From assembly GCA_036736205.1 (NCBI GenBank), contig DAINMX010000129.1:1-17346 (forward strand): a stretch of 17,346 nucleotides of DNA. Reading direction: 5' to 3'. Every line of letters begins with the position of its first letter. Position 1 is the stretch's first letter. This stretch comes from XYA12-FULL-58-9 sp001798605. Lineage in GTDB: Bacteria > Myxococcota > XYA12-FULL-58-9. The notes beneath the pieces were generated by a model. The model ran no database searches and was not told the origin of the DNA. It saw only the letters and a program-made list of their open reading frames with translations. Both the position numbers and the translations under genes were made by a program. Of the stretch, positions 1 to 8,616 are shown piece after piece.

Positions 1-41
1 CCCATGCCGCAGTTGTGCGGGATGGCTAGAAAGACCCGAGT

Positions 42-851
42 TTGGACGTAACTTCTCAAATCATCGTGGTGGTGGCCTTGACGTTTGTGATCCACTTGAT
101 CACGACGCTCTCCTACGCGGTTCGAATTGTGGGGATCAGGACGGGACGCATTGCGGTCTCATTTGCGTTGTTCAACGTCCTCGTTCTCGTGTCTCGAACC
201 TCCAATTCGATTCAGGCCCCGTTGCTGGCAAAATATGTGGAGAATGGTATTCACGTCGCCGCCACAAACGACATCGAAGTTACTTTTCGTTTGATTCTTG
301 TGGCCTCAACAGTAGCCACTCTGATTGGCATACTTCTGATCCCGATCTTTCAAAGGGTCTTCACGCGAGCTGTTGAGAGCTTCGTGGTCCATCGGTCCGT
401 TCCAAGCGTCATCATGCACGGATTCTCCAAAGGCGGTTTGCGACATCTTGTTGACTGCCTCTGTGTGCCATCCGGACAAAATATCCACGCTCTGCGTTCA
501 TTTGGACGGATTCCGTTTCGCCTCCTGCTCGCGAATGTTGTCGCCGTTGCATTGTTGACCGTCGGTGTTCTCGCTTCGCTCTACGCCGGTTATCTAGCGC
601 CGGAGGTGCGGGTAACCGCGCTCAGTCTGTCGCCGATCATCAACGGCGCAGCGACGATCCTCATGTTCATCATGATCGATCCATATTTGTCGGCATTGAC
701 TGACGACGTGGTCGCCGGCGACCTCGCGCCATCGGCATTTCGACAGGCCGTCATTCAAATGGTGGCGGCCCGCACAGTCGGTACAATTGTAGCCCAATTG
801 CTCTTCCTTCCGGCGGCGTCAGCCATTGCGGCTATCGCCCGGCACATTTGA
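42..851 (+). CDS. amj: Amj-family lipid II flippase (YdaH/DUF2837)
   Basis: A 269-residue polytopic membrane protein. The N-terminal stretch with TFVIHLITTLSYAVRI, RTGRIAVSFALFN and SRTSNSIQAPLL (residues 14-62) matches the Amj (alternate to MurJ) family as I remember it from Bacillus subtilis YdaH. Known family role: moving the peptidoglycan precursor lipid II across the inner membrane. About six hydrophobic segments are visible, near residues 5-28, 37-57, 80-104, 160-185, 195-212 and 238-262; length is normal for the family. The start is TTG at 42: an in-frame TAG at 27-29 excludes anything earlier, and no strong Shine-Dalgarno is visible. Frame 1 is open from the window edge to TAA at 49-51, so an upstream gene may end there and overlap this start. 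The gene converges on the ABC-F gene. Family assignment is confident; flippase activity is inferred. Confidence 0.85.
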   Translation: MDVTSQIIVVVALTFVIHLITTLSYAVRIVGIRTGRIAVSFALFNVLVLVSRTSNSIQAPLLAKYVENGIHVAATNDIEVTFRLILVASTVATLIGILLIPIFQRVFTRAVESFVVHRSVPSVIMHGFSKGGLRHLVDCLCVPSGQNIHALRSFGRIPFRLLLANVVAVALLTVGVLASLYAGYLAPEVRVTALSLSPIINGAATILMFIMIDPYLSALTDDVVAGDLAPSAFRQAVIQMVAARTVGTIVAQLLFLPAASAIAAIARHI

Positions 852-954
852 CAGGCATGAGGGCAAGGCGATCCGCCACCCGCGCGGTCGCGGATAAACC
901 ACGACCCCACATGGTTTGGCTCAAATCGGCGATATGGAGTTTTTCGAATGAGCC

Positions 955-2919
955 CTAGTTGAGTTGTTCGCGGCGAGTCATCAACTCTTCCCAACGGGCA
1001 AAGAGCTCTGCCGACCGCTTGCGGGTTGTTTCCAGTTCATCGTGAATCGTCCTCGCCTTGCCAGGGTCGTCGCGCCAAATGTCTGGGGCGGTGAGCTCCC
1101 TCTCCAGATTGCGGATCATGGCGTCGCACTCTTCAATCGTGGGCTCGAGCTTCTCGAGCTCGATGCGCTCACCGTATGTGAGTCCCTTCTTCTTGGACTC
1201 AGGCTTGCCGCTCGTCTTCTCGTTGCGCCCATGGGGCTCATTGCGCTCACTCGCGCGCTGCTGTCGTTGCGCACGAGCGCGATCTTTGGTGTCGGTTGCG
1301 GCCCGCTCCTTCAGCTCTTTGAGACGCACGCCGGCGTAGTGGCTGTAATTACCTTGCACAAAGGTGACGGTGCCAGGCTCGAGGTACTCGTACTCGAAAG
1401 CGATGATGCCGGTGCAAACCTTGTCGAGAAAATAACGGTCGTGGGTAACAACCAACACGCAGCCCGGAAAGTGGATGAGGGCGTCCTCTAAAATGTTGAG
1501 GGTGGGGATGTCGAGGTCGTTGGTCGGCTCGTCGAGGAGGAGCAAATTCGCCTCTTCCAGGAGAAAGCGGGCTATGGCCAGGCGATTTCGCTCACCGCCG
1601 CTCAGAGAATCGACGGTGCGGCCGTGGGTGGGTACGGGAAAGCCGAATCGGTCAAGCCATGCCTGCACCACAACGGTGGCCGCGCCACCGCCGGGCGCGA
1701 CGACGTCGGCCCCGTCTGGGGCGACGATCTCACGAACGGTGGCCTGTGGATCCAACAGGGCACGCTGTTGATCGAAGTAGGCCATACGGGTGTTCTTGCC
1801 GATGGTGATGTGACCCGTGGTGGGTTTTTGATTGCCAAGTATGAGTTCCAACAACGTCGACTTGCCGCAACCATTTGGACCGATGATGCCAATGCGCTCG
1901 CCCCGACACATCTCCAAGGTCAATCCATCAATGAGGCTCCTTTCCGCGTACGACATGTGTACGTCGGCAAACTCGAGGATACGGCCACCGAGACGCGGCG
2001 GTTTGCCAAAACGGAATTCGTTCACGAAGGTTTCACCGCCACGTTTGCTCAGTTCCTCTTGAGCCTTGTCGAGCCTTTCCAAACGGGCTTGCTGTTTGGT
2101 GCTGCGGGCGCTAGGTGATCGGCGCGCCCATTCGAGCTCGGTCATGAGGATGCGCAATTGTCGATGCTGGGTGCGCTCGCTGTGCGCCATTTCGATGGCG
2201 CGGGCCGCGAGGTAGTCGGTGTAGTTTCCGGCGTAGCTTTTGAGGGTGCCCTCACGCAACTCCCAGAGATGCTCCACAACGTCATCGAGGAAGTAGCGAT
2301 CATGGGTCACCAAAATCACCGCGGCCTTGCTCTCGATCAACCACTGTTCCAACCAATCAACGGTGTTGGTATCGAGATGGTTGGTGGGCTCGTCGACGAG
2401 GAGAAGTTCGGGTTGCTGCAGAACAACCTGTGCAAGGGCAACGCGCCTTTTCTCACCGCCGCTCAGGTGCCCGATCTCGGCGTTCAGATTGGGGACATTA
2501 AGCTGGGCCGCGACCTCATCAATGCGGTGTTGATAATCCCAACCACCCAACTGCTCGATCTTCTCGAGCAACGGGGCTGACTCAGCCTGCATGTTGGTGG
2601 CGGCCCTCTGGTAAGCCTCTATGGCTCTCCGCAGCTCAACCAATCCATCTTCCAACGCATCCCTAACGGTAACGGTAGGGTCGAGAGTCGGCACCTGCTC
2701 GAGAAAGGCCATGCGCGTGTTCTTGCGCATAATGACCCGGCCCGCATCGGCGTCGAGACGTCCAGCAATGATGTTGAGCAGAGTCGACTTGCCAGCGCCG
2801 TTGGCGCCGATAATGCCAATCTTGTTGCCCGCGTCGATGCCCATCGTCGCATCGACGATGAGTGGCCGTCCGTCATGGCTCTTGGTGACGCCGTCCAGGC
2901 TCAATAGGTTCTGACTCAC
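955..2919 (-). CDS. uup: Uup-type ABC-F ATPase
   Basis: 654 residues with two ABC cassettes and no membrane segments, the ABC-F plan. Cassette 1 has Walker A GANGAGKS (38-45), signature LSGGEKRR (152-159) and Walker B with VDEPTNHLD (catalytic Glu 177). Cassette 2 has GPNGCGKS (347-354), LSGGERNR (439-446) and LDEPTNDLD (Glu 464). Both H-loops read VTHDRYFLD. The linker (about 240-300) is charged and helical. A Lys/Arg-rich spacer (540-578) leads to a C-terminal coiled coil (580-654, beginning GLTYGERIELEKLEP), which marks the Uup subgroup; in E. coli Uup this domain binds nucleic acid. Known ABC-F role: ribosome-associated ATPases acting in translation; Uup is also linked to suppression of transposon excision. 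The start is GTG at 2919, without a clear ribosome site. It lies 65 bp downstream of htpG on the same strand, so co-transcription is possible. Confidence 0.9.
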   Translation of the reverse strand: MSQNLLSLDGVTKSHDGRPLIVDATMGIDAGNKIGIIGANGAGKSTLLNIIAGRLDADAGRVIMRKNTRMAFLEQVPTLDPTVTVRDALEDGLVELRRAIEAYQRAATNMQAESAPLLEKIEQLGGWDYQHRIDEVAAQLNVPNLNAEIGHLSGGEKRRVALAQVVLQQPELLLVDEPTNHLDTNTVDWLEQWLIESKAAVILVTHDRYFLDDVVEHLWELREGTLKSYAGNYTDYLAARAIEMAHSERTQHRQLRILMTELEWARRSPSARSTKQQARLERLDKAQEELSKRGGETFVNEFRFGKPPRLGGRILEFADVHMSYAERSLIDGLTLEMCRGERIGIIGPNGCGKSTLLELILGNQKPTTGHITIGKNTRMAYFDQQRALLDPQATVREIVAPDGADVVAPGGGAATVVVQAWLDRFGFPVPTHGRTVDSLSGGERNRLAIARFLLEEANLLLLDEPTNDLDIPTLNILEDALIHFPGCVLVVTHDRYFLDKVCTGIIAFEYEYLEPGTVTFVQGNYSHYAGVRLKELKERAATDTKDRARAQRQQRASERNEPHGRNEKTSGKPESKKKGLTYGERIELEKLEPTIEECDAMIRNLERELTAPDIWRDDPGKARTIHDELETTRKRSAELFARWEELMTRREQLN

Positions 2920-2984
2920 GCAGGGCGAGTAGCACGAAATCGAACACAGGGGAAACGTCAGCTTTGGCTAGCACCTTTGGCTGC

Positions 2985-4940
2985 TCAGGAAGTACGTGTG
3001 GCTCGGAGCATGAGCTCGACGACCTGTCTGGCGAAGGTTGACGGGTCGGGGATGTCAGAGCCTTCGGCCAACAACGCCTGACCCAATAGGAGCTCTGCAA
3101 ACTCACCAATCATGGGAGAGTCCGCATCCTTCATGAAGACTTGATGCAGGGCATCTAGGAGGGCGTGATTGGAGTTGAGCTCAAGGATCCGGCGTTGCGC
3201 GGGTCCACCACCTTTGCCCTTGAGCAGGAGCTTTTCGAGCTGCGGACTGTAGTCGTGATCTGCGCCCACAAGACACGCCACCGACTTGGTCAGTCGACTC
3301 GACAGGCGGACTTCCTTGACGTGGGCATCGAGTTTCTTTTGCATGGCAGCCAGGAGTTCGCCGTACACCTCGGCCTTTGCCTCACGCTCGGTCTTTGCCT
3401 GTTTCTTTTCTTCTTCGTCGCCGAGATCGATGGTTCCCTTGCCGATTGATTTGAGGCGTTTGCCGCCAAACTCAAACAGGTGTTGGGCCAACAGTTCGTC
3501 CACCGGCTCGAGCCAGTAGAGCACCTCGTAGCCCTTTGCCGAGAAGGTTTCGAGCGACGGCAGGTTCTCAACCAGCGCGCGAGACTGTCCCGTGACAAAG
3601 TAGATCTCGCTTTGCTCTGGTTTCATTCGGGCGACGTAGTCCTCAAGGCTGGTGAGATTACTCGGGTGATTCGAAGACTGAAACAGCAAGAGTTTGGTCA
3701 AGCGATCGCGATTGTCGAAGTCGGAGTGCACCCCTTCCTTGAGGGCGCGACCGAAGCCCTTCCAGAACTTCAAGAAGTCGTCGTATTTGTCTGCTTTGAG
3801 TTGGTCCAAGAAGCCCAAGACCTTCTTAGCCAAAGCCTTGCGAATCAATCCTATCTCTCGCGTGGTTTGCAGCATCTCACGCGACACGTTCAATGGGAGA
3901 TCTGGACACTCCACGACCCCGCGCACAAAACGGAGGTAGCGTGGTAATAGATCCGAGCACTGTTCAATAATCCGAACCTTCTTTGAGTAGAGCTGCAGTC
4001 CACTCTCGAAGGCTTGGTAGAATAGATCGTTGGGAGGTTGCGAGGGAATGAAAAGAAGTGCTTGGTATTCGAGACTGCCCTCGGCGTGTTGGGTGATGAC
4101 GGTGAGGTAGTCATTCCAATCATGGCTGATGTGGCGATAGAACTCTTTGTACTCCTCGTCTTTGACCTCAGACTGTGGCCGTGACCAGATCGCCTGCATT
4201 GAATTGAGCGTCCGATCTTCCACAACCACCGCAGGTGGCGCTTCAGCCGATTTCTTCCCGGTGCCTTCAGCCTCCTGTTCACGGTAGACCCGCATCTGAA
4301 TCGGATAGGTGACAAAATCTGAATACTGTTTGACGATGCGACTGAGAACAAACTCGCTGGTGAAATCCTCAAGGCCGTCCTCTGCGTCCTCCGCTTTCAG
4401 GTGCAAGGTGATGGATGTTCCCCGCTGTTCTCGCTCCACGTGGCTCAATTCATAGGAGCCGTCTCCCGAGGATTTCCACTGTACGGCGACGTCTTGTCCG
4501 GCCCGCTTGGTGACCAAGACGACAATGTCCGCCACCATGAAAGTGGAGTAGAAGCCAACGCCAAACTGGCCAATAAACGCCGGCGGCAGGTCTTTGCTGC
4601 CAGTATCGCGCCATTGGCGCAACAGCTCTTTGGTGCCCGAGTGGGCAATGGTGCCAATGTTTTCGATCACCTCTTCTTCGGACATGCCGATGCCCGAGTC
4701 ATGAATCGTCAACGTGCGCGTCTCGGGGTCGGATTCCAGGCGGATCTCAAAGCGCTCATCGCCTCGCAAGAGCTCATGGTTTGTCAAAGACTCGAAACGC
4801 AACCTGTCGAGAGCATCTGAGGCGTTGGAGATGAGCTCGCGCAGGAATATGGCCTTGTTGGAGTAGAGAGAGTGAATCATCAGATCCAACAGCTCTCGGG
4901 TCTCAGCTTTGAAGGTGTGTGTGCTGCCTTTGGATGGCAT
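2985..4940 (-). CDS. htpG: HtpG, bacterial Hsp90 chaperone
   Basis: 651 residues covering the whole Hsp90/HtpG family. HtpG is an ATP-driven cytoplasmic dimeric chaperone that remodels client proteins with DnaK. The N-terminal GHKL ATPase domain is intact: FLRELISNASDALD (catalytic Glu 35, Mg-binding Asn 39), IHDSGIGM (Asp 81, Gly 83, Gly 85), GTIAHSGTKE (96-105) and the lid motif IGQFGVGFYS (123-132). The middle domain carries the usual DLPLNVSREMLQ segment, and the dimerisation domain runs to the end. A short charged insertion (TGKKSAEAPP) follows the N domain where charged linkers are common. The ATG at 4940 has an AGAGGT Shine-Dalgarno (minus strand, 4949-4954) 8 nt upstream. The gene is divergent from the sulfatase-fold gene, and a palindrome sits in the shared control region. 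Confidence 0.97.
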   Translation of the reverse strand: MPSKGSTHTFKAETRELLDLMIHSLYSNKAIFLRELISNASDALDRLRFESLTNHELLRGDERFEIRLESDPETRTLTIHDSGIGMSEEEVIENIGTIAHSGTKELLRQWRDTGSKDLPPAFIGQFGVGFYSTFMVADIVVLVTKRAGQDVAVQWKSSGDGSYELSHVEREQRGTSITLHLKAEDAEDGLEDFTSEFVLSRIVKQYSDFVTYPIQMRVYREQEAEGTGKKSAEAPPAVVVEDRTLNSMQAIWSRPQSEVKDEEYKEFYRHISHDWNDYLTVITQHAEGSLEYQALLFIPSQPPNDLFYQAFESGLQLYSKKVRIIEQCSDLLPRYLRFVRGVVECPDLPLNVSREMLQTTREIGLIRKALAKKVLGFLDQLKADKYDDFLKFWKGFGRALKEGVHSDFDNRDRLTKLLLFQSSNHPSNLTSLEDYVARMKPEQSEIYFVTGQSRALVENLPSLETFSAKGYEVLYWLEPVDELLAQHLFEFGGKRLKSIGKGTIDLGDEEEKKQAKTEREAKAEVYGELLAAMQKKLDAHVKEVRLSSRLTKSVACLVGADHDYSPQLEKLLLKGKGGGPAQRRILELNSNHALLDALHQVFMKDADSPMIGEFAELLLGQALLAEGSDIPDPSTFARQVVELMLRATRTS

Positions 4941-5163
4941 CTGCCGCTACCTCTCTGTCTCGTATGTGTAGGTTGTGTCGGACCGCCACATAGCGGAATT
5001 GGGCCCAATCGAGCAAGACCGAGCCGGTTCGCCAGGTTCACCAGTCTCATTCAATTTGTGTTGGCGAAGATGGGAAGGTGGTTCCATTCCACACGCACGT
5101 CTTGCGGAGTGTCACCAACAAGATTAGATTGCGCCACCCATAAAAGACTGAGGCTCTCGATCG
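4941..5163. promoter_or_regulatory. Divergent control region between htpG and the LtaS-like gene
   Basis: 223 bp between divergently transcribed genes. A perfect 12-bp palindrome, ATTGGGCCCAAT, lies at 4998-5009. On the minus strand a weak sigma-70-like pair, TTGCTC (5011-5016) and TATGTG (4987-4992), has an 18-nt spacer, which would put the palindrome inside the spacer of a possible htpG promoter. On the plus strand TTGCGG (5102-5107) and TAGATT (5125-5130) have a 17-nt spacer ahead of the LtaS-like gene, whose GAGG (5150-5153) sits 10 nt before its ATG. The hexamers match consensus poorly (3-4 of 6), so the promoters are guesses from geometry. I saw no CIRCE-type heat-shock operator. Confidence 0.35.
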
Positions 5164-7188
5164 ATGGCAGTATTGCAGTTGGCCTTTGCACTCGTGACAA
5201 TAGCGGGTTCGTTTGTCTTGCGGCGTAACTGGGGACGGCTTGAGGGACGGCGGCTGTTCCCCTTCGCTTTGCGCTTGGGGCTGGTGTTGTGGATGTTGGT
5301 TGCCGTCACGGTCCTCTCGGCCACCGTTGCGTGGCTCGGCGACATTCCCTTTCACTGGGGCGCGATCGGCAAGATCCTCGGCACAGGCGCACTGTTGGTC
5401 TGGCCCATTCTGTTGGTGCCGGCACGGTGGGCGCGATTGCCGGCTGCGGCCATCATTATCGGACTCACGGTACTTGGGTCATTTGACCTGATGTACTCGC
5501 GTCATTTTGGCACCTTGCTCCCCCTGACAGCGGGCTTCGGTGCCGGACAAACTTGGGCAATTCGTGAGAGCATCGGCACCTTGGTTCGGTTTCAGGACTT
5601 GTGGCTTCTGCCCACTGTTCTTGCCAGCTTGGGAATCGCGTTTGTCTTGCCGTCTACCTTGGTAACACCGGACTCGGCTTTGGCTGACAATCGTCGATTT
5701 GCCCTTATCTCCGTCTTCGCTCTGCTCCTGCCTGGTCTTGCGCTGGTTGGATACAATCTCAACCATTGGCGTACCCGCAAGGTTCTATCTCACGCGCGTA
5801 TGGCGCGGCATCTCGGGGTCTATGGAACACACGTTGTCGATTCCATCCGGCTTGTTCGTGAGTGGTGGCAAAAAGGCAATCCCACAGTTGGCGACCTGGA
5901 GACGGTGGGTGCCTACGTTGAGCAGCAGCTGAAGTCTCGTCCATTGACGGCCGATGGAGAACTCTACGGCGTGGCTACGGGCAAGAGCGTCTTGATGGTG
6001 CAGCTCGAGTCGGTGCAGCGATTTGTCATCGGTCTCGAGGTCCATGGCCAAGAGATCACTCCCTATCTCAATCGTCTCGCGGAGTCGGCTGCCTACTTTC
6101 CGCACATCTCAGATCAAACAGGTGAATCGAACACCGCGGACACAGAGTATTTGGTGCACAACTCACAGCATCCCATGCGGCAGGGGGCGGCTGTGTTTCG
6201 CCGGCCCGACAACGATTTTGTCGCGCTGCCGAAGCTGCTGGCTGATGCGGGGTACACAACCGTCTCCGCGCATCCGTGGGATCGAGGTTTTTGGAACCGC
6301 GCAGTGGTTCATCCCAAGTACGGTTTTCAGCGCAGCCTTTTTCGTCGGGAGCTGGGTGGAGTCGTCGACCGGGTCGGTTGGGGAAGCTCTGACCAGGCGT
6401 TCTACGAGCGGATGCTCCCCGTTGTTACGGAACTCGACCGGCCATTCTTCGTGCACATGATCACTCTCATGTCGCACCACCCGTACACGTTCTATCCCAA
6501 CGCGCGCAAACGCCTCGACCTCGGTGAGATCGAAAGTACGATGCTCGGTGCCTACCTTCATCTCATGCACGAGGTCGACTACTCCCTGCGGGATTTCATC
6601 GCCGCACTCAAGGAGCGTGGAGGGATGAAGGACACCCTGCTGGTCATCTTTGGAGATCACGACGCGCGCTTGCAGATTCCCAAACAGGAGATTGCGACTG
6701 CCGCCAGGATGCTCGGTGCTTCAGAAGCGGTGATCACGCAGATCGGCCACCGGGACCCCCGCGTCGATTTTGTTCCATTGTTCATCGTGCTGCCGGGCGG
6801 CGAGCTTGAAGGTGAGCAACAGATTGTTGGGGGACAAATCGACGTCGGACCCACGTTGTTGCATCTGCTGGGTATGCCACAACCACGAGCATTCATGGGT
6901 CGGCCGCTCTTGCCAGGCGCACAAGGATTTGTGGCGCGTGTTGATGGGGTGGTGCTCAACAACACTCACGCCTATTTGAGCTATGGTATCGATATTCCCG
7001 CAAGTGGTCAGTGTGTTAGTTTCCCGGAGCAGGAGCTCTTGAAACCCGTTGCGTGCGCAGGCTTGATGGACCGCGGCGTCGACCAGATCACGGCTTCTTG
7101 GAAGATCACCGAGTTCAATATGGCGGCATTGATCAATGGTTTGCCGAACGGCAAGCCATCGGCAGAGATGGGTGGCACCACCCGCTGA
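5164..7188 (+). CDS. LtaS/OpgB-like sulfatase-fold membrane phosphotransferase
   Basis: 674 residues. The first ~200 carry about five to six hydrophobic segments (near 3-18, 35-58, 66-87, 93-110, 148-163, 178-196). A short linker leads to an extracytoplasmic alkaline-phosphatase-superfamily domain (275-600). Catalytic-site candidates match Staphylococcus aureus LtaS: VQLES (Glu 282), ESNTADTEY (nucleophile Thr 324) and FGDHD (Asp 498, His 499). FWNR (Trp 377, Arg 379) and LMSHHPY (His 438/439) correspond to residues that contact glycerol phosphate in LtaS. Known family reaction: transfer of phosphoglycerol from a lipid donor to an acceptor. In a Gram-negative host the acceptor is more likely a glycan or lipid than lipoteichoic acid; this is inference. 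A phosphoethanolamine transferase is less likely because the FWNR and MSHHP motifs are present. GAGG 10 nt before ATG 5164 supports the start. The Tex-like gene begins 4 bp after the stop. Confidence 0.82.
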   Translation: MAVLQLAFALVTIAGSFVLRRNWGRLEGRRLFPFALRLGLVLWMLVAVTVLSATVAWLGDIPFHWGAIGKILGTGALLVWPILLVPARWARLPAAAIIIGLTVLGSFDLMYSRHFGTLLPLTAGFGAGQTWAIRESIGTLVRFQDLWLLPTVLASLGIAFVLPSTLVTPDSALADNRRFALISVFALLLPGLALVGYNLNHWRTRKVLSHARMARHLGVYGTHVVDSIRLVREWWQKGNPTVGDLETVGAYVEQQLKSRPLTADGELYGVATGKSVLMVQLESVQRFVIGLEVHGQEITPYLNRLAESAAYFPHISDQTGESNTADTEYLVHNSQHPMRQGAAVFRRPDNDFVALPKLLADAGYTTVSAHPWDRGFWNRAVVHPKYGFQRSLFRRELGGVVDRVGWGSSDQAFYERMLPVVTELDRPFFVHMITLMSHHPYTFYPNARKRLDLGEIESTMLGAYLHLMHEVDYSLRDFIAALKERGGMKDTLLVIFGDHDARLQIPKQEIATAARMLGASEAVITQIGHRDPRVDFVPLFIVLPGGELEGEQQIVGGQIDVGPTLLHLLGMPQPRAFMGRPLLPGAQGFVARVDGVVLNNTHAYLSYGIDIPASGQCVSFPEQELLKPVACAGLMDRGVDQITASWKITEFNMAALINGLPNGKPSAEMGGTTR

Positions 7189-7192
7189 CACC

Positions 7193-8584
7193 ATGCACCG
7201 ATTTGCCGAATATCTCAAACGCCGCGCGGCGTTGCCGGGTGCGGTAATCAGCAGTCTCGATATCGATGGGATCGTCGCAGCATTATCCGTCGCAGAACTG
7301 CCACAGGCACCGATGGGTTATCTGCGCGCCCTTGTCGATGCTTGGGTCGATTACGCTGAGATCGAGGCGATGGACGCCTCGCTTGTCGACACGGCAACCC
7401 TCCCGGCCTGCGCAGCCGCGATGAACAACGACGTTGATTGCATTGGAGTGTTGGAACAAACGGTACGCACGATCATCGATCGGGGCACCGTTTGCGGCCG
7501 CGCCGTGCGTGAGAATCATCCTGGGCTCGACGCCTATGGGGCACACATCGACCACATCGAAGACCTCGACGGGATTTCGGCACACCGATGGCTCGCTCTC
7601 GAGAGGGGAGAGAAGGACGGTGTGTTGAAGATGGAGCTGCGTTGGCCCGAGGACCTCGCGCCTCCAGATTGGGCGACGTCAATGTTGTCCGACGCCGTCA
7701 AAGGGACATTGCATCGGCGCGCGCGATCTGATGCTGCATGGGCTGGTGCCGATGTGCTCGAAGACCTGTTGACCACTCCAGCGCGAGAGGAGCGGCTCCT
7801 CGCCGTCGCACGCACCGCTGGCAAGATTGGCGTCGTTGCCATGCAAGCCGATGGCAAAGTCTTTGCCAGCAGTAGCACGGTGGTCGGTGACGTTGCGCCG
7901 CTGCTCAAAGCTCGAATTGCCGAGCATGGGGTGTCTCTTGTCGCCGGTCCTGCGAGTGGCCTCGACGTCATCGGTATGGGTTTGCCCTGTGAGGTGGTGA
8001 TTGTCCGCGATGTGGCCTTACACCAGGCGGCCAGTGATCTGTCGGGGCCGCGTGTCGAGTCCCTCGCTCGAGTCATCGGCGAAAGGGTGCAGAGACCGCG
8101 TCAAGCATGGGAACGTCTCGATCCAACGACGCTCGGTCTGGTGGAGTATCAACAAAACCTCTCCAGTGATTATGTTCGGTTGGTTCTGTCGATGGCGAGA
8201 GCACGCGCTCGGCAGCGACCGACGAGGGTTGAGGCACCCAAGAGCAGCCCCCGCTTGTCTTTGGCGAAGTCGATAGCCGACCTTAAGGTGGGACTCGTTG
8301 TCGATGGGGTGGTGACGCAGATAGCGCCATTTGGTGCCTTCGTGAATATCGGTGTCGGGCGAGCTGGTTTGGTGCACATCAGTGAGCTCGCAGACGCGCG
8401 TGTCGAACGGCCCACCGATGTCGTGCACGTAGGGCAACGAGTGGTCGTCCGGATCATTGGCGTCGATCTCGAGCAAGGCAAGATCTCCCTATCATTGCGA
8501 ACCAAGTCTGACCGGTCTGGCAACAGCCACAGTGGCTCAAAACGCAAACAGGCTCTCGATGCCCTTGGTAAATTGTTCAAGTGA
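7193..8584 (+). CDS. Shortened, divergent Tex-like protein with C-terminal S1 domain
   Basis: 463 residues from ATG 7193, 4 bp after the preceding stop; an ATG at 7136 in the same frame would overlap that gene by 53 bp and has no ribosome site. The S1 RNA-binding domain (362-437; GVVTQIAPFGAFVNIG, GLVHISELA) is close to that of Tex. Other Tex landmarks occur in Tex order: ISAHRWLALERGEKDGVLKM (128-147) resembles PSHRxLAxxRGxxEGVL, a degraded YqgF/RNase H-like region spans about 200-285, and RLDPTTLGLVEYQQ (308-321) resembles KIDPKSIGVGQYQ. The end, QALDALGKLFK, resembles the Tex C-terminal tail. Missing: the N-terminal helix-turn-helix part, the acidic YqgF motif GxDPG (here VARTAGKIGVV), and the helix-hairpin-helix block between YQ and S1. 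Tex is normally about 770 residues. RNA binding is likely; catalysis is unlikely. The unit is probably transcribed with the LtaS-like gene. Confidence 0.75.
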   Translation: MHRFAEYLKRRAALPGAVISSLDIDGIVAALSVAELPQAPMGYLRALVDAWVDYAEIEAMDASLVDTATLPACAAAMNNDVDCIGVLEQTVRTIIDRGTVCGRAVRENHPGLDAYGAHIDHIEDLDGISAHRWLALERGEKDGVLKMELRWPEDLAPPDWATSMLSDAVKGTLHRRARSDAAWAGADVLEDLLTTPAREERLLAVARTAGKIGVVAMQADGKVFASSSTVVGDVAPLLKARIAEHGVSLVAGPASGLDVIGMGLPCEVVIVRDVALHQAASDLSGPRVESLARVIGERVQRPRQAWERLDPTTLGLVEYQQNLSSDYVRLVLSMARARARQRPTRVEAPKSSPRLSLAKSIADLKVGLVVDGVVTQIAPFGAFVNIGVGRAGLVHISELADARVERPTDVVHVGQRVVVRIIGVDLEQGKISLSLRTKSDRSGNSHSGSKRKQALDALGKLFK

Positions 8585-8602
8585 ACGAGCAACGAGCAAC
8601 GA
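8584..8602. repeat. Short tandem AACGAGC repeat
   Basis: AACGAGC occurs twice in tandem (8584-8590, 8591-8597), followed by a partial AACGA, in the 32-bp gap between the convergent Tex-like and matrixin genes. It begins at the last base of the Tex-like stop codon. I see no hairpin or T-run, so this is not an obvious terminator. It is probably a replication-slippage repeat. Confidence 0.5.
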
Positions 8603-8616
8603 AGGCGCTGGTGTCG

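Noticed and set aside
852..954. Possible terminators between the convergent Amj and ABC-F genes: inverted repeats ATCCGC/GCGGAT (871-895) and GGCTCA/TGAGCC (918-954).
   Set aside because: The stems are only 6 bp with long loops and no T-run on either strand.
964..1491. 175-codon plus-strand ORF opposite the 3' part of the ABC-F gene, and similar long ones at 1624-2118 and 3480-3947.
   Set aside because: They lie entirely opposite conserved uup and htpG sequence; their openness follows from the codon bias of the real genes.
4872..5228. 118-codon plus-strand ORF spanning the htpG start and the divergent promoter region.
   Set aside because: It overlaps the conserved htpG N-terminus and the true start of the LtaS-like gene and has no recognisable features.
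7136..7192. 19-codon N-terminal extension of the Tex-like gene from ATG 7136.
   Set aside because: It would overlap the end of the LtaS-like gene by 53 bp, its residues look non-conserved, and no ribosome site precedes it.
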